From the NCBI GenBank assembly GCA_029204225.1, contig CM055109.1:37236991-37300990 (forward strand): a stretch of DNA of 64,000 nucleotides, read 5' to 3'. How positions within the stretch are numbered: the stretch's first letter is position 1; each line of letters opens with the position of its first letter. Shown here piece by piece: positions 60,196 to 61,459 of this stretch. The notes beneath the pieces were generated by a model. It did not search any database and had not been told where the DNA came from. It saw nothing but the letters and a program-made list of their open reading frames with translations. A program made the position numbers and the translations under genes. This DNA is from Diphasiastrum complanatum (taxonomy: Eukaryota > Streptophyta > Lycopodiopsida > Lycopodiales > Lycopodiaceae).

Positions 60196-61015
60196 TTCAA
60201 AATGGAAGAAGCGGCACCTTCATAAACATGGAGACACAAAGCAACAATGTTACAATTTGATAAAAGGGTACAATGCTTTGCTGTCTACATCTCACCACAC
60301 TTGATTTAGGAAATGACTTTTTTAACAAGTCCTTGTCCCTTTCCCTAGCCGTTATCAAATCTTTAAAAAGAGCCTCGAACTGATTTTTCATAATCTCGCA
60401 TCGTTTCTCTCTTTTATACTCCAACTTTTCAAGATTATTCTTGCTGAACACCAACACAGGCATGGATGTGGTGTTGAAAAATGAAAAGTCATCACAAGAG
60501 TCAGAAAGAGCTTCAACAGGTTTCTCTTGAGCATTTGAAGTCGATTTCTCAATACAATCAAGTACCCCAAGTTGTTGTGCAAATGATTGTGTTTCAGGAA
60601 GCTGCAACAAGACTTGTAATTGCTGGCCTGCTCGAACAAGTTCTGTGCAAACTTCAGCCAGAAAGCTTGGTAAACACACTCCTTTCCGTACCTGTCACAC
60701 CTCAGCACTCCATCACCATTTTAACACAAGCTTAACTTGAATATTGCCCCAGAAAACTCTTAACTTTATGAACTTGAGAGTATTATTATAGAAAGGAAAT
60801 GAGGTTAAACATCTACGATTGAAACAGAATGAAAAATGCACTGCTGTCTTTGGTAAGACAATCACTACCTTGCGTTCAGTTTCCTCCACAATGAATTCCA
60901 TGTAAGGATCCTTCACAGTCGCACAAAATAGCCATGAGTGAATGAATGATGCATATGGCTGCCAAGTACGAGCAAATAGGAATCTCAATAGTTCCATATG
61001 TAAAGGATCAGGTTC
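647..61015 (-). CDS. GCP6: Gamma-tubulin complex component 6-like gene (GCP5/6 type), 12 exons, 5' end outside window
   Basis: Spc97/Spc98-family proteins form the gamma-tubulin ring complex that nucleates microtubules. Exons (minus strand, in gene order): 60869-61015, 60296-60691, 37427-37530, 35748-37312, 35226-35338, 34599-34779, 15072-15298, 14873-14958, 14589-14688, 1322-1383, 994-1144, 647-721. All junctions are GT-AG with compatible phase, and the sum is 3,207 nt with no internal stop. Recognised blocks in order include [10 protein letters not shown], an LPNNPF motif in the linker, [24 protein letters not shown] with [35 protein letters not shown] and a CLLDFRANL block. These follow the plant GCP6-like protein from the N-terminal Spc domain through the long linker to the C-terminal domain. 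The N-terminus (roughly the first few hundred residues in relatives) and promoter are not in the window. GCP5 versus GCP6 rests on memory of the families. The frame looks functional (inference). Confidence 0.85.
994..1144 (-). CDS. GCP6: GCP6-like exon K
   Basis: 151 nt between GAGTTTCAG and TCTCAG/GTAGCA. It encodes CFLSAEM followed by [15 protein letters not shown] and an exit ending in RLFSQ. Relatives have CFLS, then a helix and Q-C-A-L-D-F-R, and an F-S-Q-V exit. Phase 0 exit joins to exon L. Confidence 0.87.
1322..1383 (-). CDS. GCP6: GCP6-like exon J
   Basis: 62 nt between TGGATTCCAG and GTATAC. The peptide [20 protein letters not shown] is the classic GCP C-terminal motif (D-L-x-x-x-H-x-x-Y-L). 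The two trailing bases are completed to glutamate by exon K. Its neighbours in the protein, exons I and K, fit on both sides. Confidence 0.88.
1384..2000. other. Native part of the 13.2 kb intron, no gene recognised
   Basis: Unique-looking intron sequence. A plus-strand frame of 81 codons at 1681-1926 has no recognisable motif and no neighbours on that strand, so I do not call it a gene. Confidence 0.4.
2001..2058 (+). repeat. Left copy of a 58-bp direct repeat flanking an 11 kb retroelement block
   Basis: About 58 bp starting GAATGGCAAATAGCATCACA recur, with a few differences, at 13030-13089 in the same orientation. The left copy ends where gypsy integrase coding stops making sense. It is too long for a retrotransposon target duplication. 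Confidence 0.7.
2059..4680 (-). mobile_element. Ty3/gypsy pol fragment with internal inversion
   Basis: Same family as the long element at 45,532-50,844. Minus-strand pieces are: the segment N-terminal to RT (4165-4614, with a [15 protein letters not shown] motif), RT (3644-3994, active-site region degraded), RNase H (down to 3349, with [11 protein letters not shown] and IDHQALRY), and integrase C-terminal parts (2278-2460, 2059-2207). Between 2648 and 3348 the coding runs on the plus strand (end of RNase H, integrase zinc region with [13 protein letters not shown], catalytic start [19 protein letters not shown]). No LTRs are visible. Many frameshifts and stops make it a dead relic. The copia element at 4681 cuts it upstream of the RT. 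Confidence 0.85.
2648..3348 (+). mobile_element. Inverted segment inside the gypsy fragment
   Basis: This 701-bp stretch is in opposite orientation to the gypsy sequence on both sides. Its two ends are the neighbouring codons of the uninverted family (EFxY/D... at one end, NDIVS/DRD... at the other, as seen at 45.8 and 46.5 kb). Turning it round would restore collinearity to within 1-2 bp. Flanking homology is only a couple of bases, so the mechanism looks like end joining of a flipped fragment rather than recombination between long repeats (inference). Confidence 0.8.
4681..5495 (+). repeat. 5' LTR of the copia element
   Basis: 815 bp starting TGTCAGAAATGG and ending CGCGACA, directly before the primer site. 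It holds a run of imperfect ACGAAA hexamers at about 4850-4910, likely promoter-region repeats. A TATAAACTATCC motif near 5078 is a plausible TATA box for the element (inference). Confidence 0.85.
5563..6480 (+). pseudogene. Copia gag (broken)
   Basis: It begins near ATGGCTACAACAATCTAGAC with an in-frame TAG five codons in. The N-terminal segment has [12 protein letters not shown], typical of plant copia gag. Codons from 5917 give the central gag region, then a lysine-rich stretch and a zinc-knuckle start CDHCHKQ whose second half lies in another frame because of an indel. It packages element RNA when intact; here it cannot make full-length protein. Confidence 0.8.
6365..6612 (+). repeat. Exact 124-bp tandem duplication in copia gag-pol linker
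   Basis: Two head-to-tail copies (6365-6488 and 6489-6612), each starting AACAAAGCTGAAAAAGCTAA and ending AATTGGCAACTC. 124 is not a multiple of 3, so the second copy shifts the frame. No differences are seen between copies, so the event looks recent compared with the rest of the decay. Confidence 0.93.
6640..7850 (+). pseudogene. Copia integrase region (broken)
   Basis: GAG-pre-integrase motif with [11 protein letters not shown] and [12 protein letters not shown] (HHCC zinc region), then the catalytic core start [12 protein letters not shown] up to 6912. A frameshift follows, then 6910-7332 with [15 protein letters not shown] (second catalytic Asp) and [20 protein letters not shown] (third acidic residue). 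A TGA at 7330-7332 interrupts the core exit, and the C-terminal part continues to about 7650. The D,D35E residues remain but are not in one frame. Confidence 0.85.
7826..9364 (+). CDS. Copia reverse transcriptase / RNase H, 512-codon open frame
   Basis: RVT_2-type [12 protein letters not shown], then [12 protein letters not shown] (residues ~30-40), [19 protein letters not shown] (~90-108), [16 protein letters not shown] (~133), and catalytic FVDD (~178; most copia have YVDD). RNase H follows with [19 protein letters not shown] (~352), then KAEYIAAS and the typical end [14 protein letters not shown]. The frame is fully open and ends four bases into the 3' LTR remnant. It is the only intact enzyme frame of this element, so it is a recent or selected relic rather than an active gene (inference). 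Confidence 0.92.
   Translation: MSEEIESMRRNEAWTLEPLPENRKIVDCKWVYKKKIKSDGTIGRYKARLVTKGYTQRYGVDYFDTYSPMVKMTTIRLLLAYATQHNLEIHQTDVKTAFLHEDLEEEIFMKQPEGFEDPDNQKYVCRLQRCIYGLKQASRAWYKKLDGLLKSLDFNPTQSDCNVYIKRVGKDFVILTIFVDDSLMIVNSLMLIKDTKSQISQSYEITDLGEATKCLGLEIRRDRTKGEMHLSQSEYSRKVLKQYHMMDCKEKATPMIAGAKLTKQDCPKTEEEEQKMAGIPYQNLIGSLMYLTICTRPDLAFYVYALSQFSSSPGLAHWQMAKQILQYLKGTQNMGLTYRAENEQKGFELHHYSDASWASCKDDNKSITGGCTIACGAAISWICKKQTLVAQSSCKAEYIAASKVANEVVWLQMMLEVIGIPQEGPNTMLMDSQSAIYLSQDPVFHSKTKHIPLKYHHIRDLILKGELQVQYIESEDMIADLLTKPLDKPLFAKQRKAIGLNVQSCKVQEGVS
9963..10427 (+). pseudogene. Gypsy family-B protease region
   Basis: A 154-codon open stretch with the retroviral-type aspartic protease motif [12 protein letters not shown] (D-T-G) near residue 15 and the flap-side [20 protein letters not shown]. 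It is part of a larger polyprotein with stops on both sides, so it is not a stand-alone gene. A diverged inverted copy is at 23,505-23,717. Confidence 0.8.
12140..12335 (+). repeat. LTR portion of gypsy family B with internal 80-bp repeats
   Basis: Two copies of a unit containing GCTCACTGGGACACTTGG followed by CAGTG/TAGTGxATGAGTGACACA lie in tandem. The reverse complement of this block, with the same internal duplication, occurs at 24,850-25,050 next to a primer site, which identifies it as LTR sequence. Exact LTR ends in this copy are unclear. Confidence 0.7.
12421..13029. other. Intron sequence, nothing recognised
   Basis: A-rich stretch without frames or motifs that I can assign. It lies between the gypsy tail and the right copy of the 58-bp direct repeat. 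Confidence 0.3.
13030..13089 (+). repeat. Right copy of the 58-bp direct repeat
   Basis: Matches 2001-2058 with a few substitutions and small indels. Beyond it the sequence appears to be native intron. Confidence 0.7.
13090..14588. other. Native intron sequence with a 68-bp imperfect tandem duplication
   Basis: At 13591 and 13659 two copies of a unit beginning CTTCATTTATCTTG and running into GACCAGGRAACATGTTCCCA follow each other with period 68. A CACAGTG short tandem occurs near 14285. There is no gene until exon I. Confidence 0.6.
14589..14688 (-). CDS. GCP6: GCP6-like exon I
   Basis: 100 nt; the first base completes an arginine codon from exon H, and it exits in phase 0 at AATCAG/GTACGG. 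It encodes [20 protein letters not shown] and then [11 protein letters not shown], matching the family helix with M-x-x-F-x-x-x-L-Q-x-Y-x-x-x-x-x-x-x-x-x-W. A 13.2 kb intron with gypsy and copia insertions follows. Confidence 0.88.
14873..14958 (-). CDS. GCP6: GCP6-like exon H
   Basis: 86 nt (28 codons plus 2 bases) between CATCTGTGTAG and GTCACTC. The peptide [20 protein letters not shown] and RFRVLQLFR corresponds to the variable loop and following helix between the WP-x-LTP block and the YVQSQ block in relatives. Placed by phase, sites and spacing of 113 bp from exon G. Confidence 0.75.
15072..15298 (-). CDS. GCP6: GCP6-like exon G
   Basis: 227 nt with 75 full codons, leaving in phase 0 at TTGCAG/GTTAGA. 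It encodes [20 protein letters not shown], then VLTP and [19 protein letters not shown]. This is the core C-terminal motif of GCPs (W-P-L/V-x-x-I/V-L-T-P followed by an F-L-x-x-K/V-L helix). The acceptor (GAATAAAG before CACTGTGG) was chosen by phase and has a weak pyrimidine tract, so the first few codons are the least certain part. Confidence 0.85.
15299..16740. other. Native part of the 19.3 kb intron, no gene recognised
   Basis: Only short frames and no transposon motif up to the LINE at about 16,770. Confidence 0.35.
16770..18379 (+). mobile_element. LINE fragment 1 (endonuclease to RT, decayed)
   Basis: The end of the endonuclease domain ([13 protein letters not shown], then a HPHSGGQ motif shared with the copies at 26.8 and 51.3 kb) leads into RT remnants: [20 protein letters not shown] (about 17,985-18,040) and a damaged YADD box (YANDVVL near 18,283). 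Many stops. It is cut at 18,380 by a gypsy LTR that begins directly after the codons for RWGL. Confidence 0.8.
18380..18820 (+). repeat. Family C LTR with non-canonical ends
   Basis: It starts AGTTATGGACTCG and ends ATTCGTAACT, giving 5-bp inverted ends AGTTA/TAACT instead of TG/CA. A 35-bp internal duplication (TTAAGTCTTGCTTATGTG unit, 18,725-18,790) is absent from the other copies. TATAAGTAGGG near 18,633 is a plausible TATA box (inference). Confidence 0.8.
19510..20741 (+). pseudogene. Family C gag (frameshifted, zinc knuckle replaced)
   Basis: N-terminal residues run from 19,510 with a frameshift before 19,800. The retrotransposon gag core runs from 19,872: [50 protein letters not shown]. 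After AEFADLQ (about 20,401) the homologous copy at 41.8 kb has a CCHC zinc knuckle. Here there is instead an acidic stretch with a short repeat ([11 protein letters not shown]) and no cysteines in CCHC order. This could be decay, a fusion or a divergent linker. Confidence 0.75.
20805..20935 (-). mobile_element. Gypsy integrase scrap
   Basis: Minus-strand reading gives [20 protein letters not shown] and WVIVDWY, the start of the integrase catalytic core (first Asp in MDF). It is about 130 bp, without flanking domains. Confidence 0.75.
20936..22280. other. Decayed sequence, probably retroelement, unassigned
   Basis: Only short frames. It precedes integrase C-terminal coding, as does the similar-looking stretch at 29,808-30,530, so it may be an old gypsy interior. 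I see no direct motif. Confidence 0.35.
22289..22896 (+). mobile_element. Gypsy integrase C-terminus with chromodomain (family D)
   Basis: The frame at 22,289-22,819 reads [20 protein letters not shown], then a GDWVYLRIS and [18 protein letters not shown] integrase C-terminal block and a chromodomain-like end [18 protein letters not shown] purine tract AATAAGGGGGGAAG (about 22,881-22,894) precedes the LTR. This is the chromovirus arrangement, where the chromodomain directs integration towards marked chromatin (known for the group). Confidence 0.88.
22897..23350 (+). repeat. Family D 3' LTR, truncated
   Basis: Starts TGTCATGGCCCTAATGG directly after the purine tract. Related in its first bases to the LTRs at 29,313 and 31,133 (TGTCATGCCC). 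It is cut by inverted family-B sequence. Confidence 0.7.
23352..25070 (-). mobile_element. Ty3/gypsy family B, inverted and deleted copy
   Basis: On the minus strand: an LTR with duplicated GCTCACTGGGACAC unit (about 24,606-25,070), a primer site reading TGGTATCAAAGCC (about 24,593-24,605), a decayed gag stretch, and a protease piece (23,505-23,717, [15 protein letters not shown]) aligned with 10,140-10,320 of the plus copy. Polymerase is missing. It meets family D's LTR head-on at about 23,350. Confidence 0.8.
25275..26693 (+). mobile_element. LINE fragment 2 (RT C-terminal part and 3' end)
   Basis: The plus frame 25,292-25,690 has [20 protein letters not shown], a [16 protein letters not shown] motif and [17 protein letters not shown], shared with LINE copies at 28.5, 53.1, 54.6 and 58.8 kb. 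The 3' part contains CTTGACATGTACTATTTGG and a shortened tail ending in a (TC)n tract. Confidence 0.8.
26694..26747 (+). repeat. (TC)n microsatellite between two LINEs
   Basis: 54 bp of pure TC. It is the tail of LINE fragment 2; LINE fragment 3 starts at the next base. Confidence 0.95.
26748..29239 (+). mobile_element. LINE fragment 3 (endonuclease end, RT, 3' UTR)
   Basis: Starts right after the TC tract inside the endonuclease region ([10 protein letters not shown]). RT is in two frames: 27,233-27,823 (fingers) and 27,820-28,110 ([49 protein letters not shown]), then [20 protein letters not shown]. The YADD box region is damaged near 28,220. The thumb region 28,400-29,008 is open. The 3' end has CTTGAGATGTACTTAC and CTTATATGCC, then the CT tract, so the tail hairpin's second arm is missing. 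Confidence 0.88.
29240..29315 (+). repeat. (CT)n microsatellite, 76 bp
   Basis: Tail of LINE fragment 3. A family-D LTR starts directly at its end. Confidence 0.95.
29313..31607 (+). mobile_element. Gypsy family D, deleted element with two LTRs
   Basis: The left LTR (29,313-29,807) and right LTR (31,133-31,607) are clearly the same sequence, both ending GAGGACTTTATA. The left has about 24 extra bases near 29,612. The interior keeps only the integrase C-terminus and chromodomain (30,540-31,100: [55 protein letters not shown]) with several stops, then the purine tract AATAAGGGGGGAAG before the right LTR. Gag, protease and RT are absent. Confidence 0.85.
31631..31994. other. Unassigned stretch between LTR and TC tract
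   Basis: No motif recognised. A short CT run (31,608-31,630) marks the LTR end. Confidence 0.35.
31995..32061 (+). repeat. (TC)n microsatellite, 66 bp
   Basis: Pure TC. A LINE 5' region begins immediately after it, the same arrangement as at 26.7, 53.95 and 55.66 kb. Confidence 0.95.
32062..33072 (+). mobile_element. LINE 5' end with ORF1 (fragment 4)
   Basis: After the TC tract come a C-rich leader and a minisatellite-like stretch (32,210-32,460, repeats of CCCTCGCTGCTACCTCACC) encoding Pro/Ser/Thr/Leu-rich frames. From 32,672 an ORF1-like protein follows: a coiled-coil start ([17 protein letters not shown]) and an RRM-like region ([40 protein letters not shown]). ORF1 proteins of L1-type LINEs bind element RNA. 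The downstream part is removed by an inverted family-D LTR at 33,073. Confidence 0.75.
32672..33072 (+). pseudogene. LINE ORF1 RNA-binding protein, 3' truncated
   Basis: About 133 codons of ORF1-type protein up to LRSTQ, after which the frame runs into LTR sequence. Charged coiled coil at residues ~13-35, then the RNA-recognition core with RVRGIP and the [15 protein letters not shown] strand. The start is uncertain because the low-complexity region upstream may be N-terminal coding in another frame. Confidence 0.7.
33073..33376 (-). repeat. Family D LTR fragment, inverted
   Basis: Reverse complement of the LTRs at 29,313 and 31,133, from the ACTAGTGAGAGCCCAATAGG part to the LTR start (GTCATGGGCATGA). 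It truncates LINE ORF1. Confidence 0.88.
33377..33840. other. Unassigned sequence before the hAT fragment
   Basis: A short plus frame near 33,380-33,455 ([20 protein letters not shown]) looks protein-like but I cannot name it. The rest is AT-rich. Confidence 0.3.
33841..33954 (+). pseudogene. hAT transposase fragment (DUF659-type)
   Basis: Reads [19 protein letters not shown] then NILVSTYC and a stop. The G-C-x-I-x-x-D-G-W-x-D-x-R-x-R block is the signature of plant hAT transposases carrying DUF659. It begins after CAACTAG, a possible splice acceptor. Only this exon piece is present. A hAT-type MITE half lies 130 bp downstream. Confidence 0.8.
34085..34219 (-). mobile_element. Half copy of a GGTTCGAACC-rich MITE
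   Basis: Reverse complement of the left half of the full MITE at 59,888-60,125, sharing TTCGAACCGTTTTCCGATTC and the terminal CGAATCGGGATGCAACATTG. The other half and its target duplication are missing. Confidence 0.75.
34220..34598. other. Intron sequence before exon F
   Basis: No gene or repeat recognised. Confidence 0.3.
34599..34779 (-). CDS. GCP6: GCP6-like exon F
   Basis: 181 nt, phase 0 in, leaving one base before GTAAGTCG. The acceptor is TTTTTTGCAG before AAAAGG. The peptide has [20 protein letters not shown], matching the family segment (helix, then Q-x-SSCE) downstream of exon E. It is followed by a 19.3 kb intron filled with LINE and gypsy sequence. Confidence 0.82.
35226..35338 (-). 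CDS. GCP6: GCP6-like exon E
   Basis: 113 nt, entering in phase 1 with two bases and leaving in phase 0. The acceptor is TTTACTGTAG before GGTTGATG and the donor TCAGTAT/GTAAG. It encodes [20 protein letters not shown] followed by GDWVDYF, matching the conserved family block (LQ-H-x-ALRRY-FME-x-x-DW-D-F) at the start of the C-terminal gamma-tubulin-binding domain. It was missed by open-frame calling because it is short and has no start codon. Confidence 0.88.
35748..37312 (-). CDS. GCP6: GCP6-like exon D (long disordered linker)
   Basis: 1,565 nt, the largest exon. It enters with one base after ATTGCAG and leaves with one base before GTTGCTGC. Most of it is Ser/Asn/Asp/Glu-rich linker, as in plant GCP6 proteins. 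Two anchors are visible: [11 protein letters not shown] (relatives have WPLGxLLKNPF) and, near the end, [19 protein letters not shown] (relatives have a D-x-C-L-x-Q-E-I motif) at the entry to the C-terminal domain. No stop codons over 521 codons argues for a maintained gene. Confidence 0.85.
37427..37530 (-). CDS. GCP6: GCP6-like exon C (short linker exon)
   Basis: 34 codons plus 2 bases. The acceptor is TTTTCCCGCAG before GAAACT and the donor AAT/GTATGC. The split codon is completed by the first base of exon D, giving methionine, so the phases agree. The peptide ([20 protein letters not shown] and onward) is not a block I recognise by itself. It is placed by frame, splice sites and its position 114 bp upstream of exon D. 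Confidence 0.65.
37531..37845. other. Native 5' part (by position, intron B-C end) before exon C
   Basis: Short intron remnant between exon C and the truncated gypsy LTR. No feature recognised. Confidence 0.3.
37846..38185 (-). repeat. Truncated 3' LTR of family C, with SINE insertion
   Basis: The LTR begins AATTATGGACTCGG after the purine tract. It is lost beyond GGAAGCTTCC, so about 150-200 bp including the TATAAGTAGGG motif are missing. The 88-bp SINE at 37,934-38,021 interrupts it. Confidence 0.88.
37934..38021 (-). mobile_element. tRNA-like SINE inserted in the LTR
   Basis: The 88-bp insert is absent from the other three copies of this LTR. It is flanked by a 14-bp direct repeat AATATGTCCAAATG (37,920-37,933 and 38,022-38,035). 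On the minus strand it has a polymerase III box A (TGGCTCAACTGGTTAGC) and box B (GGTTCGAGCC) 34 bp apart, with GGGG and CCCC closing a tRNA-like domain. It ends in a small hairpin (CTTGG-AAA-CCAAG) and lacks an A tail. Short tRNA-derived SINEs of plants share this layout; an alternative is a retro-inserted tRNA pseudogene. Confidence 0.8.
38232..39510 (-). pseudogene. Family C integrase with chromodomain-like C-terminus
   Basis: Open from about 39,510 to the stop at 38,232. Zinc-region end [18 protein letters not shown], catalytic core with SMDFILGLP (first Asp), SDRDSKFTS (second Asp) and the downstream helix, then the C-terminal block [23 protein letters not shown] and a chromodomain-like [21 protein letters not shown] single frameshift near 39,500, at a run of five Cs, separates it from the RT frame. 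With that exception it would be complete. Confidence 0.9.
39466..42195 (-). pseudogene. Family C gag C-terminus, protease, RT and RNase H, 909-codon open frame
   Basis: Domains in order: gag core (residues 1-60), zinc knuckle [14 protein letters not shown] (~121), protease [13 protein letters not shown] (~212), RT with [18 protein letters not shown] (~405), [20 protein letters not shown] and catalytic FDD in [12 protein letters not shown] (~555), RNase H with [14 protein letters not shown] (~715), [18 protein letters not shown] and [10 protein letters not shown], ending at the integrase zinc-region start. It is cut from its own N-terminus by one TAG at 42,196-42,198. Long and open, but not a complete polyprotein. 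Confidence 0.92.
42199..42852 (-). pseudogene. Family C gag N-terminal part with two further TAG stops
   Basis: ATG at 42,852 ([10 protein letters not shown]). TAG codons lie at about 42,819 and 42,703, then an open part with [20 protein letters not shown] and [20 protein letters not shown]. The related plus copy at 19.5-20.1 kb has CAG at the positions of the first stop and of the stop at 42,196. Confidence 0.88.
43394..43804 (-). repeat. 5' LTR of family C element
   Basis: 411 bp, starting AGTTATGGACTCGG and ending ATTCGTAACT on the minus strand, next to the primer site. Contains a TATAAGTAGGG motif. It pairs as an inverted repeat with the LTR at 44,963-45,380. Confidence 0.9.
43805..44962 (-). 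mobile_element. Second family C fragment (gag end to RT start) between inverted LTRs
   Basis: Minus-strand pieces: gag end ([10 protein letters not shown]), zinc knuckle [14 protein letters not shown] (44,7xx), protease with [10 protein letters not shown] (the usual DTG is DTV), and the pre-RT block [20 protein letters not shown]. It is cut at both ends exactly where outward-facing LTRs begin. It is diverged from the neighbouring element, so it is a different copy. Confidence 0.85.
44963..45531 (+). mobile_element. Plus-strand family C LTR and leader
   Basis: LTR at 44,963-45,380, primer site TGGTATCAGAGCAC at 45,381, and about 140 bp of leader that matches the leader at 43,260-43,380 in inverse orientation. 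It ends at 45,531, where minus-strand gypsy family E integrase begins. Confidence 0.88.
45532..47830 (-). pseudogene. Family E RT, RNase H and partial integrase (open)
   Basis: Open over about 760 codons. Pre-[24 protein letters not shown] with [20 protein letters not shown] and catalytic [10 protein letters not shown] (~182), connection, RNase H with [19 protein letters not shown] (~340) and [10 protein letters not shown], integrase zinc motif [20 protein letters not shown] with KCAQCQ (HHCC), core Asp in [19 protein letters not shown], second Asp in SDRDPKF, acidic residue in [14 protein letters not shown]. It stops at the join with the family C leader. The last codons of the open frame (to 45,386) are antisense leader sequence, not integrase. 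Confidence 0.92.
47843..48649 (-). pseudogene. Family E zinc knuckle and protease region
   Basis: Zinc knuckle [14 protein letters not shown], followed by [20 protein letters not shown], where the protease usually has D-T/S-G but here D-D-G. A TGA at about 48,286 and a TAA at about 47,834 separate it from its neighbours. A ~55-bp duplication (unit AAAGCACARATTRTCGCTTC) occurs at 48,594-48,660. The protease is likely inactive (inference). Confidence 0.8.
48651..49463 (-). pseudogene. Family E gag, 270-codon open frame
   Basis: [12 protein letters not shown] start, coiled-coil helix [20 protein letters not shown] (~33), retrotransposon gag core [36 protein letters not shown] and [15 protein letters not shown], basic end. 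It ends one duplication unit before the zinc knuckle, so the duplication appears to have broken the frame. Confidence 0.88.
49464..50383 (-). other. Leader of the family E element
   Basis: Untranslated stretch between primer site and gag start. No gene called; the short frames on both strands have no motif. Confidence 0.6.
50397..50844 (-). repeat. 5' LTR of family E
   Basis: 448 bp with perfect inverted ends TGTTA/TAACA (canonical TG...CA). Two bases separate it from the primer site. The partner LTR is missing. Confidence 0.85.
51569..52687 (+). pseudogene. LINE RT N-terminal half, 372-codon open frame
   Basis: Contains an RT linker with [20 protein letters not shown], then fingers ([18 protein letters not shown]) and palm motif A ([12 protein letters not shown]). 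The C-terminal residues after MALF are out of frame because of the deletion. Continues in 52,677-53,192. Confidence 0.85.
52677..53604 (+). pseudogene. LINE RT catalytic half and C-terminus
   Basis: YADD box in [16 protein letters not shown], then [20 protein letters not shown] and [20 protein letters not shown], typical of the palm/thumb of this LINE. A TAG at about 53,190 interrupts; the next segments (53,220-53,426, 53,416-53,604) continue to the C-terminal Cys/His region. Confidence 0.85.
53829..53955 (+). repeat. LINE 3' hairpin and CT-rich tail
   Basis: CTTATATGCCTTTTGGCATG forms a short stem-loop, followed by GAAAAGACATTAATAAAGC, CTTT units, TGTC units, then (CT)n to 53,955. LINE fragment 6 starts at the next base. 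Confidence 0.85.
53956..55646 (+). mobile_element. LINE fragment 6 (5' truncated in RT)
   Basis: Starts in RT fingers ([20 protein letters not shown]), palm motif A ([15 protein letters not shown]), an internal deletion, [24 protein letters not shown] box in [20 protein letters not shown] (54,2xx), thumb, and the C-terminal Cys/His motif [19 protein letters not shown] (55,209-55,265). A ~35-bp tandem duplication lies near 54,985-55,045. Tail hairpin ATGCCTTTTGGCAT at 55,592-55,605. Confidence 0.9.
55647..55664 (+). repeat. (TC)n tail between LINE fragments 6 and 7
   Basis: A CTTT run and then a pure TC tract. The next base starts a different LINE segment in the RT C-terminal region. Confidence 0.9.
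55665..56425 (+). mobile_element. LINE fragment 7 (RT C-terminal part)
   Basis: [20 protein letters not shown] and the LRYRMG / [13 protein letters not shown]-terminal region homologous to fragment 6, but 5' truncated at the TC tract and cut before its own tail. It is followed directly by the endonuclease of fragment 8, so no TC tract is left at that join. Confidence 0.8.
58117..58507 (+). mobile_element. Solo LTR inside the LINE RT active-site box
   Basis: A 391-bp insert beginning TGTTGAAATAAATGCC and ending AATTTGTCA. It is flanked by GATGT (58,112-58,116) and AATGT (58,508-58,512), a 5-bp duplication with one change. Removing it and one duplicate joins the YVDDVV codons to [15 protein letters not shown]...CA ends and a 5-bp duplication suit an LTR retrotransposon that recombined down to one LTR. 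Orientation cannot be proven from a solo LTR; it is assigned from the TG start. Confidence 0.8.
59888..60125 (+). mobile_element. hAT-type MITE with 8-bp target duplication
   Basis: 238 bp, with ends TAAGGTTACACC and (reverse complement) CAAGGTTGCATC, flanked by AAGACGTT on both sides (59,880-59,887 and 60,126-60,133). The inside carries many CGGTTCGAACC palindromes and A/T homopolymers, and no coding. An 8-bp duplication and an AAGGTTGCA-like end fit the hAT superfamily; it needs a transposase from elsewhere. Confidence 0.85.
60141..60190 (+). repeat. (CT)n tail of LINE fragment 8
   Basis: 50 bp of pure CT. Native gene sequence (end of exon B, 60,296) lies about 100 bp beyond it. Confidence 0.95.
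60296..60691 (-). CDS. GCP6: GCP6-like exon B
   Basis: 132 codons, phase 0 at both ends. The acceptor is TGTGACAG before GTACGG and the donor is before GTGAGATG. It encodes [14 protein letters not shown] and then [14 protein letters not shown], a strongly conserved plant GCP6 block. A lysine/glutamate-rich helix follows ([16 protein letters not shown] and then [12 protein letters not shown]), matching the helical segment after it in relatives. The 22.8 kb intron that follows contains most of the retroelements in the right half of the window. Confidence 0.85.
60869..61015 (-). CDS. GCP6: GCP6-like exon A (first exon visible)
   Basis: 49 codons, phase 0 at both ends. The acceptor is TCTCCAG before GAACCTGATC and the donor is CGCAAG before GTAGTG. 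The peptide contains [16 protein letters not shown], then SWLF and [11 protein letters not shown], the signature block in GCP5/6 proteins where a helix pair precedes a conserved DPYxEF motif. Residues before it belong to exons outside the window, or in 61-64 kb where I could not find them. Confidence 0.85.
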
Positions 61016-61409
61016 CTGGAGAGATAAATCATATAGTCACACAGTATTGAGAGTCGTTAGGAATAGGGACACAAAAAAAAAAAAAAAACCAGTGATATCA
61101 TGTTCTTCCATTTTCTAATATACTATTTGTTTAAACGCCCAAAAACAAGATGGGGCTAAAGAATGTTGAAGAGTTTTACTTTTGAAAATACAAATTAATC
61201 AAGACTGACTATTAATGGGTAATAGACCATAGGTCTCTTCCACTAGAGCATTAAGTCAGAGGGCTCCTAGATTCCAGGAAATGTCTTGAAACTGGGGGCT
61301 GTATTTGAATGAGTACACTCACCCTAAAAGTGTAAATTGCAACATTGAGTAAAGTACTGAAACAAAGTACATGAACTGTTAGGTTCGCAAACTTCATATA
61401 CATGTACAT

Positions 61410-61420
<11 letters not shown>
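61016..61420. other. Intron sequence upstream of exon A
   Basis: Includes an A18 run near 61,075. I looked on the minus strand for the preceding GCP exon and did not find it. Confidence 0.4.

Positions 61421-61450
<30 letters not shown>
61421..61450. repeat. (TA)n microsatellite
   Basis: About 30 bp of TA after TACATACATA units. Confidence 0.9.
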
Positions 61451-61454
<4 letters not shown>

Positions 61455-61459
61455 CAGAC

